From contig NZ_JAMXAX010000005.1 of NCBI RefSeq assembly GCF_023913775.1, positions 1 to 64,000 on the forward strand: a DNA stretch of 64,000 nucleotides. The letters are read 5' to 3'. The position numbers and the translations under genes were made by a program. This DNA comes from Acidovorax facilis. GTDB lineage: Bacteria; Pseudomonadota; Gammaproteobacteria; Burkholderiales; Burkholderiaceae_C. A model generated the notes under the pieces. It worked only from the letters and a program-made list of their open reading frames with translations. It did no database searches and was not told the DNA's origin. Shown here piece by piece: positions 34,971 through 44,198 of this stretch (within the stretch, counting starts at the first letter, position 1; the number at the start of each line of letters is the position of its first letter).

Positions 34971-35961
34971 GGTGAGAATCCTCCTGCGCCTTGGCGGCCC
35001 GGCGCTGCCCCAGCATGCCCAGCAGCCCACGCGGCGCTGCCACCACCACCAGCACGATAAAACCGCCCATCAGCAGCTGCCAGTGTTTGGTGATGTCCTT
35101 GAACACATGCAGGAGATACTCAAAGGCAAAGGCGCCCACGATGGCCCCGGCAAAATTGCCCATGCCACCCAGGATGATCATCATGATGGCGTGGGCGCTC
35201 ATGTGAAAGCCCATCAGCTCCGGGTTCACATAGCCTGTCTGCGCGCCCCACAGGTAGCCTGCCAGCCCGGCAAGCGCACCTGCCACGGTGAACGCGGTGA
35301 GTTTGTAGCCGCGCGTGCCAAAACCCATGGCGCGCATGCGATGTTCGTTGATGCGAATGCCCGACAGGGCTCGGCCCAGCGGGCTCCAGAGCAGGCGGCG
35401 CAGCAGCACGTAAACCAAGATCACCAGCGCCAGCGTGAAGTAGTAGAAGGTCTTTCGGCCTTCAAGGTCGAACGGCAGCCAGCCAAAGATGGAGGCGTCG
35501 GGCCGGAAATTGATGTACAGCCCGTCCGATCCGCCCAGCACCTTGTTGTCGAAGAACAGATAGAACACCATCTGTGCGAACGCCATGGTGACCATGATGA
35601 AGTAGATGCCGTGCGTGCGCACCACGAAGAAGCCGATGACCAGCGCCACCAGCCCGGCACCCGCCACCGCCAGGGGCAGCGACCACCAGAGGCTCACCGG
35701 CGTATCGGCGGGTGTGAGAAAGGCGAGGGCATAGCCCGCCACCCCAAAGTAGGCGGCGTGGCCCAGCGACACCAGGCCAGTCACGCCCTGCAGCAGATCC
35801 AGGCTCATTGCGAAGATGGCCATGATCATCATGCGTGTGACCATCTGCACGTAGAAATCACTGCCGACGACCGGGAACAGCAGCAGCGCAGCCAGCCCCA
35901 GTGCCAGCGCGAATTGCACGCTGCGCGGCAACACTTCGATATGGGCGCGGGGGGTGCTCAT
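34963..35961 (-). CDS. livM: Branched-chain amino-acid ABC transporter permease LivM
   Basis: A 332-residue permease with about nine hydrophobic helices. Typical features are GYVNPELMGFHMSAHAIMMIILGGMG (read as GFHMSAHAIMMIILGGMG), the ISLGHAAYFGVAGYA-like stretch VSLGHAAYFGVAGYALA, and GRALSGIRINEHRMRAMG, the coupling loop. It overlaps livG by eight bases and lies 73 bp after livH. Forms the heterodimeric channel with LivH. Confidence 0.93.
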   Translation of the reverse strand: MSTPRAHIEVLPRSVQFALALGLAALLLFPVVGSDFYVQMVTRMMIMAIFAMSLDLLQGVTGLVSLGHAAYFGVAGYALAFLTPADTPVSLWWSLPLAVAGAGLVALVIGFFVVRTHGIYFIMVTMAFAQMVFYLFFDNKVLGGSDGLYINFRPDASIFGWLPFDLEGRKTFYYFTLALVILVYVLLRRLLWSPLGRALSGIRINEHRMRAMGFGTRGYKLTAFTVAGALAGLAGYLWGAQTGYVNPELMGFHMSAHAIMMIILGGMGNFAGAIVGAFAFEYLLHVFKDITKHWQLLMGGFIVLVVVAAPRGLLGMLGQRRAAKAQEDSHHG

Positions 35962-36034
35962 AGGGGGGCGCCGGGCTGTGAAGCTTGTATGGCGTGGGAA
36001 GAGCGCGAAGTGACAGTGGCAAGCATCGGGGTCA

Positions 36035-36898
36035 TCATTGTTTGAACAGGCCTTCGGGTTTCCACAGCAGCACGGCCGCCATCAGCATGTAGACCAGCAT
36101 TCCGGCCATCGATGGCAGCAACACCTTGCCAAAGGTGTCCACCAGCCCCACAAGCAGGGCCGAGATCAGGGCGCCACGCACGGAACCTATGCCGCCGATC
36201 ACCACCACCACAAAACACATGATGAGAACGGACGAGCCCATGTTGGGATAGACGCTGGATACCGGCGCGGCCACCATGCCCGCGACGGCCGCCAGGCCCA
36301 CGCCCAGCGCAAAGACGATGGCGTGGATCAGCTTGATGTTCACCCCCAGCGATTCGGCCATGTCGCGGTTGAAGGCGCCTGCGCGGATCTTCATGCCCAG
36401 CCGCGTTTTGGAGATCAGCAGGTACAGGCCCAGCGCCAGCGCCATGCAGACGCCGGAGATGAACAGCCGGTAGACCGGGTAGGAAAGGGTGTCGGTGAGC
36501 GGAATGGACCAGTCCAGCATCGCTGGAATCGGGACGCCGTGCACGTCGTCCCCCCAGAGGATGGAGCGCAGTTCCTCAAAGATGTAGATGAGGCCGAAGG
36601 TCAGCAGCACCTGGTCCAGGTGGTCGCGGTGGTAGAAGTGGCGAAACAGCAGCCACTCCAGCGCCAGGCCAAACAACACGGCCAGCCCGGCGCCCCCCAG
36701 GATGGCCAGCGTGAGGCTGCCAAAGTGGCCCGACAGCGAATAGCCCAGGTAAGCCCCCAGCATGTAAAAGCTGCCGTGCGCCAGATTCACCACCCCCATG
36801 ATTCCGAAAATCAGCGTGAGGCCGGCGGCCAGCATGAACAGCAGCAGCCCGTACTGCACGCTGTTGAGCAACTGGATCAGGAAAGTGGCGAAGTCCAT
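36035..36898 (-). CDS. livH: Branched-chain amino-acid ABC transporter permease LivH
   Basis: The 287-residue permease has eight hydrophobic segments and the family blocks NSVQYGLLLFMLAAGLTLIFG (split NSVQYGLLL and GLTLIFGIMG), VVNLAHGSFYMLGAY and IRAGAFNRDMAESLGVNI. ATG 36898 was chosen over a TTG at 36907. It is followed by livM, livG and livF and preceded by a lysE-type gene. Confidence 0.93.
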   Translation of the reverse strand: MDFATFLIQLLNSVQYGLLLFMLAAGLTLIFGIMGVVNLAHGSFYMLGAYLGYSLSGHFGSLTLAILGGAGLAVLFGLALEWLLFRHFYHRDHLDQVLLTFGLIYIFEELRSILWGDDVHGVPIPAMLDWSIPLTDTLSYPVYRLFISGVCMALALGLYLLISKTRLGMKIRAGAFNRDMAESLGVNIKLIHAIVFALGVGLAAVAGMVAAPVSSVYPNMGSSVLIMCFVVVVIGGIGSVRGALISALLVGLVDTFGKVLLPSMAGMLVYMLMAAVLLWKPEGLFKQ

Positions 36899-36919
36899 GG
36901 TGGGCAAACAGACAGGGGA

Positions 36920-37561
36920 TCAGGTAGCGCGGCGTGTCGCCAGCAAAAGGGTGCCCATCAACGTGAACAGGCCGCCCGAAATGCGGTTGAACCAGCGCAT
37001 GCGTGCGCCAGAGCGCAAAACGGGTGCCAGCCGTGCTACACCCAGTGCACACAGCGTGAGAACCGTGAATTCAAAAGCCACAAAGGTGCTTGCCAGCACG
37101 GCAAACTGCGGTGCCCATGCGGCGGTCGGGTCCAGAAACTGGGGGAAGAACGCCGTGAAGAACAGCAGGGCCTTGGGGTTGCTGCCGCCCACGATCAGAC
37201 CCTGGATGTAGAGCTTGCGCGCAGGCACCACGGCCTTGGTCTGCGTGCTGTTTGCGGGCATCTCGTCGAACACCGTTGTCTGGCTGCGAAACGTCTTGAT
37301 GCCAAGCCAGATCAGATACGCCGCGCCGGCAGCCTTGAGCACCCAGAAGGCGGTTTCCGATGCCGCCAGCAATGCGCCAAGGCCCAGGGCCGAAAGCAAC
37401 ATGGTGCCCAGCACTGCCGTCACGCTGCCTGCAGCAGCGGCGAGGGCCTTGCGCGGGCCGTGCTGCAGAGAATTGGTCATGCACATGAGCATCGTCGGGC
37501 CGGGCGAAAGAACCAGCAGGGCCACTGCGGCAAGGTAGAGCAGGTAGGTACTGAGCGACAT
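36920..37561 (-). CDS. LysE/RhtB-family amino-acid exporter
   Basis: The 213-residue membrane protein has five to six helices and the family signature LVLSPGPTMLMCMTNSLQHG near residue 17, then GSNPKALLFFTAFFPQF. These carriers export amino acids such as threonine, homoserine or lysine. It lies between livK and livH in the same orientation, so one transcript may carry both an importer and an exporter. This could relieve amino-acid overload; the substrate is not known. Confidence 0.92.
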   Translation of the reverse strand: MSLSTYLLYLAAVALLVLSPGPTMLMCMTNSLQHGPRKALAAAAGSVTAVLGTMLLSALGLGALLAASETAFWVLKAAGAAYLIWLGIKTFRSQTTVFDEMPANSTQTKAVVPARKLYIQGLIVGGSNPKALLFFTAFFPQFLDPTAAWAPQFAVLASTFVAFEFTVLTLCALGVARLAPVLRSGARMRWFNRISGGLFTLMGTLLLATRRAT

Positions 37562-37716
37562 AGGATTGGGTGGAAGGCAAGGTGGCCGCAAAGTCCGGGC
37601 GCACAGCAGACAGGCCTGCCATGGCGGCAGTCCATCAATGTATTGTGTCAAAGCTGCGGGGCGGACCGGACCCGAAGTCCAGCACGCGCCGTGCCCCGGG
37701 CAGTGGGGTGAGCGCG

Positions 37717-38904
37717 TCAGCCCATGCGGCAGCCGGCACCGCTGTCGGCCAGGGCCTTGGCGGCAATGCCAATCACCTTGTTTTCCTTGTTCTCGACGCG
37801 GCGCAGGTAGATGTCCTGCACGGGGTTGTGTGCCTTGCTCATCGTCCACTTGCCGCGCGGGCTGTCGATGGTGGCGCTTTCCATCGCCTTGATGATGGCA
37901 GCCTTGGCGGACAGGTCGCCCTTGACGGCGTTGGCGCCCTGCACCAGCAGAAGGCCGGTGTCGTAGCCCTGTACCGCGTACACATCGGGCTGGCTGCGGA
38001 AGGCCTTGGCGTATTCCAGGCGGAATTGCTTGTTGCGCGGTGTGTCCAGCGAGTCGCTGTAGTGCATGGTCGTGATGATGCCTTCGGCAGCGGGGCCGGC
38101 AGCGTCCAGCACGCCTTCGGTGAGGAAGCCCGAGCCGTACAGCGGAATCTTGTCCTTGAGGCCTGCGGCCGCATAGTCCTTGATGAACTTGGCAGCACCG
38201 CCGCCCGCGAAGAAGCAGGCCACGGCGTCGGGCTTGAGAGCGGCGATTTCGGTCAGCAGCGCCTGGAATTCCACGTTGGGGAAGGGCAGACCCAGTTCCT
38301 TCACGATGGTGCCGCCGGCTGCAGTGTAGCTTTGCTTGAAGCCTTCGAAGGCTTCGTCCCCTGCCGCGTATTTCCAGGTGATCCACACAGCCTTCTTGTG
38401 GCCCTTTTCGACCATGGCTTTGCCCAGGGCCAGCGTGGGCTGGGAATTGCTGAACGAAGTACGGAAAACGTTGGGGGCACACAGTGCGCGCGTGGCGGCA
38501 TGCACGCCGGCGTTGGGAATCAGGTTGAGAACCCCCGTATCGCGCGCCACCTTCTGAATGCCCATCTGCACACCTGAATGCACGGTGCCAATCAGCACAT
38601 CCACCTTGTCGCGCTGCACCAGCTTGCTCGCGTTCTCGACACCCTTGCTGGGCTCGGACTCGTCGTCCACCTTGAACCATTCGATCTCGCGACCGCCGAG
38701 CTTGCCACCCTGCTGGTCTATGGCCAGGCGCACGCCGTTTTCGATGGCGACCCCCAGTTGTGCAAAGGTACCGGTGTAGGGCAGCATGAAGCCCACGCGC
38801 ACCTTGCCGCTTTGCGCACGCACGATGGAGGGCAGCAACAGCCCTGTAGATGCGGCGCCCACGAGGGCGGCGCTACGGCTGATGACGAGGCGGCGGGTGG
38901 TCAT
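37717..38904 (-). CDS. Branched-chain amino-acid ABC transporter substrate-binding protein, LivK-like
   Basis: The 395-residue periplasmic protein has a signal peptide ending IVRAQ and a type-1 binding-protein fold: VGFMLPYTGTFAQLG, then GGRE.EWFKVDDESEPSKGVE and the DVLIGTVHSG loop. It has an Arg-rich n-region (TTRRLVISR). It heads the livH-M-G-F genes, separated by lysE. Amino acid versus other carboxylates cannot be decided from sequence. Confidence 0.92.
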   Translation of the reverse strand: MTTRRLVISRSAALVGAASTGLLLPSIVRAQSGKVRVGFMLPYTGTFAQLGVAIENGVRLAIDQQGGKLGGREIEWFKVDDESEPSKGVENASKLVQRDKVDVLIGTVHSGVQMGIQKVARDTGVLNLIPNAGVHAATRALCAPNVFRTSFSNSQPTLALGKAMVEKGHKKAVWITWKYAAGDEAFEGFKQSYTAAGGTIVKELGLPFPNVEFQALLTEIAALKPDAVACFFAGGGAAKFIKDYAAAGLKDKIPLYGSGFLTEGVLDAAGPAAEGIITTMHYSDSLDTPRNKQFRLEYAKAFRSQPDVYAVQGYDTGLLLVQGANAVKGDLSAKAAIIKAMESATIDSPRGKWTMSKAHNPVQDIYLRRVENKENKVIGIAAKALADSGAGCRMG

Positions 38905-39386
38905 TGGACTTGTCTCCTTTGTTTAGGCTTAAAGTAATTTACTGCAAGCATTCGGTGGTGAATACCTATGGGTTACCCGTACCGTTGGGCAAGGGGCTCC
39001 CGCATTGCGAGGTGCCCGAGGACTGCAACCGGGCCCGGCGGCAGAGGCTCGCCGATGATGGGTTTACCAAGGGCTGCTTGACGGACATAGAACCAAGTTC
39101 ATGAATTAAAGTGCAGTTTTGTGCTTTTTGTGCAGTATAGATCGTGTGATTTTTGCTGTGGGCAGCTATTTGAGCCTCCGGTATCAGTAGTTTCGAGCAT
39201 AGGCACGGTTCTGAAAGCCCTGACGGGTTGTTTGGCCGCGAGTGTGGGGGCTCTCTGGATGGGAGTGCTTCAATGCCCTGCAAAATGGAGGCATGGGTAA
39301 CTCTGGAGGCCGGTGTTGCCTGCTCTTGAAGGGGCTGCGCCCCGTCTCGCCGGAAGGCGGGCAAACCGCATGTTTCCGATTGCTTC
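38905..39386. other. Gene-free region between divergent livK-like and HPP genes
   Basis: No gene supported. The direct repeat GTGCAGT at 39111-39117 and 39130-39136, 19 bp apart, sits in an AT-rich patch and could be a regulator site. Two small GC hairpins (GGGGC/GCCCC and CGCC/GGCG) lie near 39330-39360, just before the HPP gene. Confidence 0.4.
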
Positions 39387-40619
39387 ATGCCCCTTTCATC
39401 AGCCCCATCTTCATCGTCCACTTCCCAATCCATGCGGGTGCGTCTAGCCCGGTGGTTGCGCCATTTCTGGCCCGCACCGTTAGGTATCGACGGACGCGAA
39501 AGGCTTCGCTTCATTGTGGGCGCCGTGATCGGTGTACTGCTGACGGGATTACTCAGCCGCTGGTGGGCAGGGGGAAGCAGCGCAGGTCCCTGGATGGTGG
39601 CATCGCTGGGGGCGAGTGCGGTCCTGGTGTTTGGCATGCCGTCCAGTCCACTGGCCCAGCCCTGGCCGGTCCTGGGAGGAAGTACTTTGTCTGCGCTGGT
39701 GGGCGCAGTTTGCTCCGCGTTCATCCCAGACCCGGCACTTGCAGGGGCGGTTGCGGTGGGGTTGGCTATTGCGCTGATGGTGCCCCTGCGTTGCCTGCAT
39801 CCACCGGGCGGAGCAATGGCGCTGTATGTCGTGCTGACCGCGGGGGGCGGGTGGCATCTGGCCGCATTTCCCATCCTGTTCAATGTGATCGTTCTCTTGG
39901 TCTCGGCCGTGGTCTACAACGGCCTGACAGGGCGCCGGTACCCCCATCCTCAGTGGATGGCGGCCCGAACCGATATTGCTCAGGGCGCTTTTACCGCCTC
40001 GGATGTGGATGCAGCGTTGGCACACTACAACCAGGTGCTGGACGTGAGCCGTGCCGATCTGGAAGGGCTGTTGCACTTGGCGGGCCGTGCAGCCTTCCAG
40101 CGGACGCTGGGGGAGGTTCGCTGTTCGGACATCATGTCAAGGCCACCGTTTGCGGTGGAGGCGGGGATTTCCCTTAAAGACGCCTGGGCGTTGATGCGTG
40201 CCCAGCAGATCAAGGCGCTGCCCGTGGTGGATGCTCAACGCCTGGTGGTAGGTATCGTGACGGTGGCGGACTTCATGCGGCTGGCCAACCTGGATATGCA
40301 TGAAGGTTTGGGGCAGCGTTTACGGATGCTGGTCATGGGGCGTACGGGGCAGCCCCAGAATGTGGGCGAAATCATGTCGCACCCGGTCCAGGTGGCCCAC
40401 GTGGGGCAGCACGCCATGGATCTCGTCCTTCTGTTTTCCCAGGGCGGGCACCACCATATTCCCATTGTGGAGAGCGAGGGCCGTCTGGTAGGGGTGATCA
40501 CACAGACGGACCTTGTGCGGACGTTGGCAGCAGCTGTGCAAGGGCGCGACGAGGGAGGCTCTGCGGGTGCCACCTCGGTGCGCGGGCGTGCGCCGACCGA
40601 AGAGCAAGCTGCCCCATAG
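39387..40619 (+). CDS. HPP-family membrane protein with two CBS domains
   Basis: The 410-residue product has an N-terminal HPP domain with four to five membrane helices and the eponymous LHPPGGAMAL motif. Two CBS domains follow: DIMSRPPFAVEAGISLKDAWALM (read DIMSRPPFAVEAG) and EIMSHPVQVAHVGQHAMDL. HPP proteins are linked to nitrite transport in photosynthetic organisms; CBS pairs bind adenine nucleotides and gate membrane partners. The bacterial role is unclear. No ribosome-binding site is obvious at 39387; a start near 39432 (MRVRLARW) is possible. Confidence 0.88.
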   Translation: MPLSSAPSSSSTSQSMRVRLARWLRHFWPAPLGIDGRERLRFIVGAVIGVLLTGLLSRWWAGGSSAGPWMVASLGASAVLVFGMPSSPLAQPWPVLGGSTLSALVGAVCSAFIPDPALAGAVAVGLAIALMVPLRCLHPPGGAMALYVVLTAGGGWHLAAFPILFNVIVLLVSAVVYNGLTGRRYPHPQWMAARTDIAQGAFTASDVDAALAHYNQVLDVSRADLEGLLHLAGRAAFQRTLGEVRCSDIMSRPPFAVEAGISLKDAWALMRAQQIKALPVVDAQRLVVGIVTVADFMRLANLDMHEGLGQRLRMLVMGRTGQPQNVGEIMSHPVQVAHVGQHAMDLVLLFSQGGHHHIPIVESEGRLVGVITQTDLVRTLAAAVQGRDEGGSAGATSVRGRAPTEEQAAP

Positions 40620-40645
40620 GCAAGACGCGGTACATCGCGGTACAA

Positions 40646-40673
40646 TTGACAGGCTTTGCACAGTGCTTATGCC
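40646..40673 (+). promoter_or_regulatory. Sigma-70-like promoter upstream of infA
   Basis: TTGACA at 40646-40651 is followed 16 bp later by TATGCC (40668-40673), a weak -10. It is the best promoter candidate in the 226-bp gap and would give a leader of about 165 bases. Confidence 0.4.
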
Positions 40674-40845
40674 TGTCCATTGAAGCCGTCTCCCCCGGCC
40701 CTCTGCCTGATCTGCGCCCCGGGTGCAGCGACTCCCACCGCCCGCAATGCACCGTGTGTCGAGCACCGACCACGCCGTAGCTGCCGTGGTGGATGCACAA
40801 GCGTCAGGTGCCGATCACAGAATATTTGTTTTGAAAAGATAGAAC

Positions 40846-41097
40846 ATGGCCAAAGAAGAACTCATTGAAATGCAAGGCTCCGTGACGGAAGTCCTTCCCG
40901 ACTCGCGCTTTCGCGTGACGCTGGACAACGGTCACCAACTGATCGCCTACACGGGCGGCAAGATGCGCAAGCACCACATCCGCATTCTGGCGGGTGACAA
41001 GGTGTCGTTGGAAATGTCGCCCTACGATTTGTCCAAAGGACGCATCACGTTCCGCCATCTGGCCGGTCGCGGTCCCGGCCCTTCGGGCAATCGTTGA
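40846..41097 (+). CDS. infA: Translation initiation factor IF-1
   Basis: IF-1 binds the ribosomal A site during initiation. The 83-residue S1-like OB-fold protein reads [20 protein letters not shown], then [25 protein letters not shown] and [16 protein letters not shown] (given in parts). A C-terminal tail of about 12 residues ([10 protein letters not shown]) extends beyond the usual 72. It is monocistronic, not in a ribosomal-protein operon. Beta-proteobacteria often carry such an additional infA. Confidence 0.96.
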   Translation: MAKEELIEMQGSVTEVLPDSRFRVTLDNGHQLIAYTGGKMRKHHIRILAGDKVSLEMSPYDLSKGRITFRHLAGRGPGPSGNR

Positions 41098-41303
41098 TAT
41101 TCGGCCCCGGGGAGACACGGACTGGCGCTTGCTTGTTCCGGCTCTTGGGGCAAACGGTTTCTTGTGTTCCTTCATCTGCGCACTGTTTCTCCCAGAGGCG
41201 GTGCTTTCCCGGTTCAGGTCTTCGCACCGTGCTTTTAAAAAAATCACAAAAAGCACGCGTTGAACCAAAAACAGGGAAATTGCCGGGTTAGAATACGAGC
41301 TGT

Positions 41304-41380
41304 CGGAGCGTAGCGCAGCCTGGTAGCGCATCTGCTTTGGGAGCAGAGGGTCGCGAGTTCGAATCCCGCCGCTCCGACCA
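41304..41380 (+). tRNA. tRNA-Pro (anticodon TGG)
   Basis: The 77-base cloverleaf has acceptor CGGAGCG paired with CGCTCCG, anticodon stem CTGCT/AGCAG with loop TTTGGGA, T-arm GTTCGAATC and an encoded CCA end. A TAGAAT -10-like box lies 10 bp upstream. Confidence 0.97.
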
Positions 41381-41387
41381 ATGTTTG

Positions 41388-41421
41388 AAGGCCTTGCAGC
41401 ACATGCTGCAAGGCCTTTTTT
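41388..41421 (+). terminator. Terminator of tRNA-Pro
   Basis: AAGGCCTTGCAGC (41388-41400) and GCTGCAAGGCCTT (41405-41417) form a perfect 13-bp stem with an ACAT loop, followed by six T in total. Confidence 0.92.
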
Positions 41422-41551
41422 CTTGCCCGCATTCTTTTTGCTTGTTGGAATGTATGGTTCGACCCGCGTGGCAAGACGGAGTTGGATTTGCGTACCATCT
41501 GGCCCATAGGGCGGGCAAGTGTCCGCACCGACACCTTCCGCTGGTATTGCC

Positions 41552-42346
41552 ATGAACCGTGCGCTTCCCTTGCCGCCTGCCCCGTTCTCCTCGCTCCAGC
41601 CGTCACCACGTTATGACAGCGTAGATGCATTGCGCGGCCTGGCAATGGTGTGGATGACGGTCTTCCACTTTTGCTTTGACCTGAGCCATCTGGGCTTCTG
41701 GCCGCAGAATTTCCGCGCCGACCCATTCTGGACCTCGCAGCGGACGGTGATCGTGAGCTTGTTCCTGTTCTGCGCCGGGCTGGGGCAGGCCATTGCGCTG
41801 CACCAGGGGCAGGGGTGGGCTCGGTTTGGTCGGCGGTGGTTGCAGATCGCTGGCTGCGCGCTGCTGGTGTCTGCGGGGTCGTTCGTGATGTTTCCCCACA
41901 GCTTCATCCATTTTGGCGTGCTGCACGGTATGGCTGTGATGCTGCTCATTGCCCGGTGTACCGCAGGGTGGGATAGGTGGCTGTGGTTTGCCGGGTTGGT
42001 GGCTGTGGCGTTGCCATCGGTAGCGCACCAGCTTTTGGTGGGTGCATGGGCTGAAGCTGCGCCCTGGTTCAATGGGCGCGCGCTCAACTGGCTGGGTCTG
42101 GTGTCGCGCAAGCCTTTTACCGAAGACTACGTACCCGTGCTGCCGTGGTTGGGGGTGTTTTGGTGGGGGCTGGCTGCCGGCCAATGGGCCATGGCTGCGG
42201 GTCGGGGCCACTGGCTGGGGTGGCGGGTTCCCCAAGGCTTGCAGCCGCTGGCACTGCTGGGGCGGTGGAGCCTGAGCTATTACATGGTGCACCAGCCGGT
42301 CATGATTGGGCTGCTGATGGCGGTAGCCTGGATAACGAGGGGTTAG
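41552..42346 (+). CDS. DUF1624 / heparan-alpha-glucosaminide N-acetyltransferase-like membrane protein
   Basis: The 264-residue protein has about eight membrane helices. The N-terminal block SVDALRGLAMVWMTVFHFCFDL and the later FIHFGVLHGMAVMLLI fit the DUF1624 family related to acyltransferase-3 proteins. The MRGLAIV-like Arg-Gly-Leu segment is typical. Starts at ATG 41552; a GTG at 41519 is possible. It converges on ppiC with a shared terminator. Substrate unknown. Confidence 0.85.
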   Translation: MNRALPLPPAPFSSLQPSPRYDSVDALRGLAMVWMTVFHFCFDLSHLGFWPQNFRADPFWTSQRTVIVSLFLFCAGLGQAIALHQGQGWARFGRRWLQIAGCALLVSAGSFVMFPHSFIHFGVLHGMAVMLLIARCTAGWDRWLWFAGLVAVALPSVAHQLLVGAWAEAAPWFNGRALNWLGLVSRKPFTEDYVPVLPWLGVFWWGLAAGQWAMAAGRGHWLGWRVPQGLQPLALLGRWSLSYYMVHQPVMIGLLMAVAWITRG

Positions 42347-42429
42347 TGGGCCGGGGACCGCTCTGGGGTCTGCACCCATAGGCCCCGCTGCCGCTCCGGT
42401 CACCGTGGGGCGGTTTTCCACCCGCCCAT

Positions 42430-42458
42430 AAAAAAACGCGGCCTGGGCCGCGTTTTTT
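42430..42458. terminator. Bidirectional terminator between DUF1624 gene and ppiC-type gene
   Basis: ACGCGGCC and GGCCGCGT form a perfect stem with a TG loop, flanked by six or more A on the left and six T on the right, so it can stop both converging genes. Confidence 0.88.
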
Positions 42459-42497
42459 GAGTGCATTGCCAAAGCAGATGCGCAGTTGCCTTGCCAG

Positions 42498-43283
42498 TTA
42501 CTCGACCTTGGCCTTGGCGCGCAGGTCTTCCTGGAACTTGGCCAGCTTTTGCTGTTGCAGCTGCTGGGCCACCTGGGGCTTCACTTCTTCCAGCTTGGGC
42601 AGTTCTGCTTGGCGCACGTCGTCCAGGCGGATAACGTGCCAGCCGAACTGGCTCTTCACGGGAGCGTCGGTCATCTTGCCCTTTTGGAGCTTGACCAGTG
42701 CTTCCGTGAATTCGCTCACGTAGCTCGAAGGATTGGCCCAATCCAGGTCGCCACCCTTGGCGCCAGAACCTGGGTCCTTGGACTGCTTCTTGGCGATGTC
42801 TTCAAACTTGGCGCCCTTCTTGATGGAGGCGATGATGGCCTTGGCATCCGCTTCCTTTTCCACCAGGATGTGGCTGGCCTTGTATTCCTTGCCGCTGTTG
42901 GCTGCCACGAACTTGTCGTACTCAGCCTGGATCTCGGCGTCGGTCACCGGGTTCTTTTTCTGGTAGTCGGCGAACAGTTCGCGGATCAGAATGGTCTGGC
43001 GGGCCAGATCCATTTGTGCCTTGTAGTCTGCCGAGCCTTCCAGGCCGCGCTTTTGCGCTTCCTGCATGAAGATTTCGCGGGTGATGACTTCTTCCTTGAT
43101 CTGGCCTTCGATGTCAGGCGTTACAGGACGGCCCGAGCGTTCCACCTGCTGCTTGAGGGCTTCAACGCGCTCTTTTGGCACGGCCTTGCCATTGACGATG
43201 GCGACATTCTGGGCGGAAACGGGCAGGGCCAACGTGCCCAGCACGGCAGCGGCCACGAGGCCGGACAGGAGCTGTTTCTTCAT
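42498..43283 (-). CDS. PpiC-type peptidyl-prolyl isomerase, periplasmic
   Basis: This 261-residue protein has a signal peptide (cleavage after PVSAQ), an N-terminal SurA-like helical region and a parvulin domain at about 130-225 with ASHILVEKEADAKAI, GGDLDWANP and FGWHVIRLDDVR. It assists folding of exported proteins. The C-terminus is a charged helix rich in Gln and Lys. Start ATG 43283; upstream in-frame extension is spurious. It lies downstream of a bolA-family gene. Confidence 0.93.
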   Translation of the reverse strand: MKKQLLSGLVAAAVLGTLALPVSAQNVAIVNGKAVPKERVEALKQQVERSGRPVTPDIEGQIKEEVITREIFMQEAQKRGLEGSADYKAQMDLARQTILIRELFADYQKKNPVTDAEIQAEYDKFVAANSGKEYKASHILVEKEADAKAIIASIKKGAKFEDIAKKQSKDPGSGAKGGDLDWANPSSYVSEFTEALVKLQKGKMTDAPVKSQFGWHVIRLDDVRQAELPKLEEVKPQVAQQLQQQKLAKFQEDLRAKAKVE

Positions 43284-43350
43284 GCGGAATCCAAAAAATG
43301 AGAGGTTGTTTGCCAGCTGAGTTCCGGCAACAGAGGATATGGGGGCCGGT

Positions 43351-43611
43351 TCAGAGAACTTCAATGGCGAGGGCGTGAACGCCTTGGTCAATAAATTCTT
43401 GCAGCGCATCATACACAAGGCGATGCTGCGCAACGCGGGGCTTGCCTGTAAACAAAGGTGACGAAATGCGCACCCGAAAATGGGTGCCAAAGCCGGTGCC
43501 GTTGGCGCCCGCGTGCCCTGCATGGGCGGCACTTTCATCAAGCACTTCCAGGGCGGTGGGTGTAAGACGGTCCGCCAGGGTCTGGTGCATTTGCTGAGCG
43601 AGGGAGGTCAT
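43351..43611 (-). CDS. BolA-family protein
   Basis: The 86-residue protein has the BolA/IbaG fold: FRVRISSPLFTGKPRVAQHRLVYDAL (read as SPLFTGKPRVAQHRLVYDAL) with His in RVAQHR as the candidate iron-sulfur or glutaredoxin ligand. BolA proteins act with monothiol glutaredoxins in iron handling and morphology. Located between yciB and the ppiC-type gene in one orientation. The start overlaps no gene and has GGGAGG upstream. Confidence 0.92.
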   Translation of the reverse strand: MTSLAQQMHQTLADRLTPTALEVLDESAAHAGHAGANGTGFGTHFRVRISSPLFTGKPRVAQHRLVYDALQEFIDQGVHALAIEVL

Positions 43612-43624
43612 GGCAGGTTGTCCT

Positions 43625-44173
43625 TCAGGCAGCAGGCTCGTCGCCTTCGTCGCCCTTGATGTGGGGCGCCACATAGATGCCCTGGCCCACCAGGAAGACC
43701 AGAGGGAAGGCGTAGCCCCAGAGCTTGAAATCCACCCAGGCCTCGGTGCTGAAGTTGACCACGACATACGCGTTGATGGCCGACATGAAGGCGCAGTACA
43801 CGATCCAGGCAACGTTCAGCCGGTGCCACACGCTCTCTGGCAGCGTCAGCTGGCTGCCCAGCAGCATCTTGAGGAAGTTCTTCTTCATGGCCCACACCGC
43901 TACCGCGAGGGCGATGGACATGGCGCCGTACAGCACCGTGGGCTTCCACTTGATGAAGCGGTCGTCCTGCAGCACCAGCGTGAGCGTGCCGAACAGCAGG
44001 ATCAGCACCAGGGTGACCTTGTGCATGGTCTGCAGGCGCCGGTCGATGGCGTAGATCAGCGCCATTTGAGCGACCGTGGCACCCATCAGCACCGCAGTGC
44101 CCACATAGATGCCATAGAACTTGTAGGCCCCGAAGAACAGCAGGATGGGGAAGAAGTCGATCAGAATTTTCAT
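43625..44173 (-). CDS. yciB: Inner-membrane-spanning protein YciB (septation protein A)
   Basis: The 182-residue protein has five to six membrane helices. It begins [20 protein letters not shown] and contains the family's [13 protein letters not shown] and [20 protein letters not shown] (read in parts). YciB supports cell-envelope synthesis and division. It lies 13 bp before the bolA-family gene and 25 bp after msrB on the same strand. Confidence 0.95.
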   Translation of the reverse strand: MKILIDFFPILLFFGAYKFYGIYVGTAVLMGATVAQMALIYAIDRRLQTMHKVTLVLILLFGTLTLVLQDDRFIKWKPTVLYGAMSIALAVAVWAMKKNFLKMLLGSQLTLPESVWHRLNVAWIVYCAFMSAINAYVVVNFSTEAWVDFKLWGYAFPLVFLVGQGIYVAPHIKGDEGDEPAA

Positions 44174-44198
44174 GGGGTCAGGGGGCGGGTCTCGGGGC

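Noticed and set aside
36038-37711. 557-codon frame opposite livH and lysE
   Set aside because: Very rich in Gln, His and Arg, typical of antisense reading of membrane-protein genes in GC-rich DNA.
41260-41294. Complete sigma-70 promoter before tRNA-Pro
   Set aside because: TTGAAC and TAGAAT are 23 bp apart, too far; only the -10-like box is credible.
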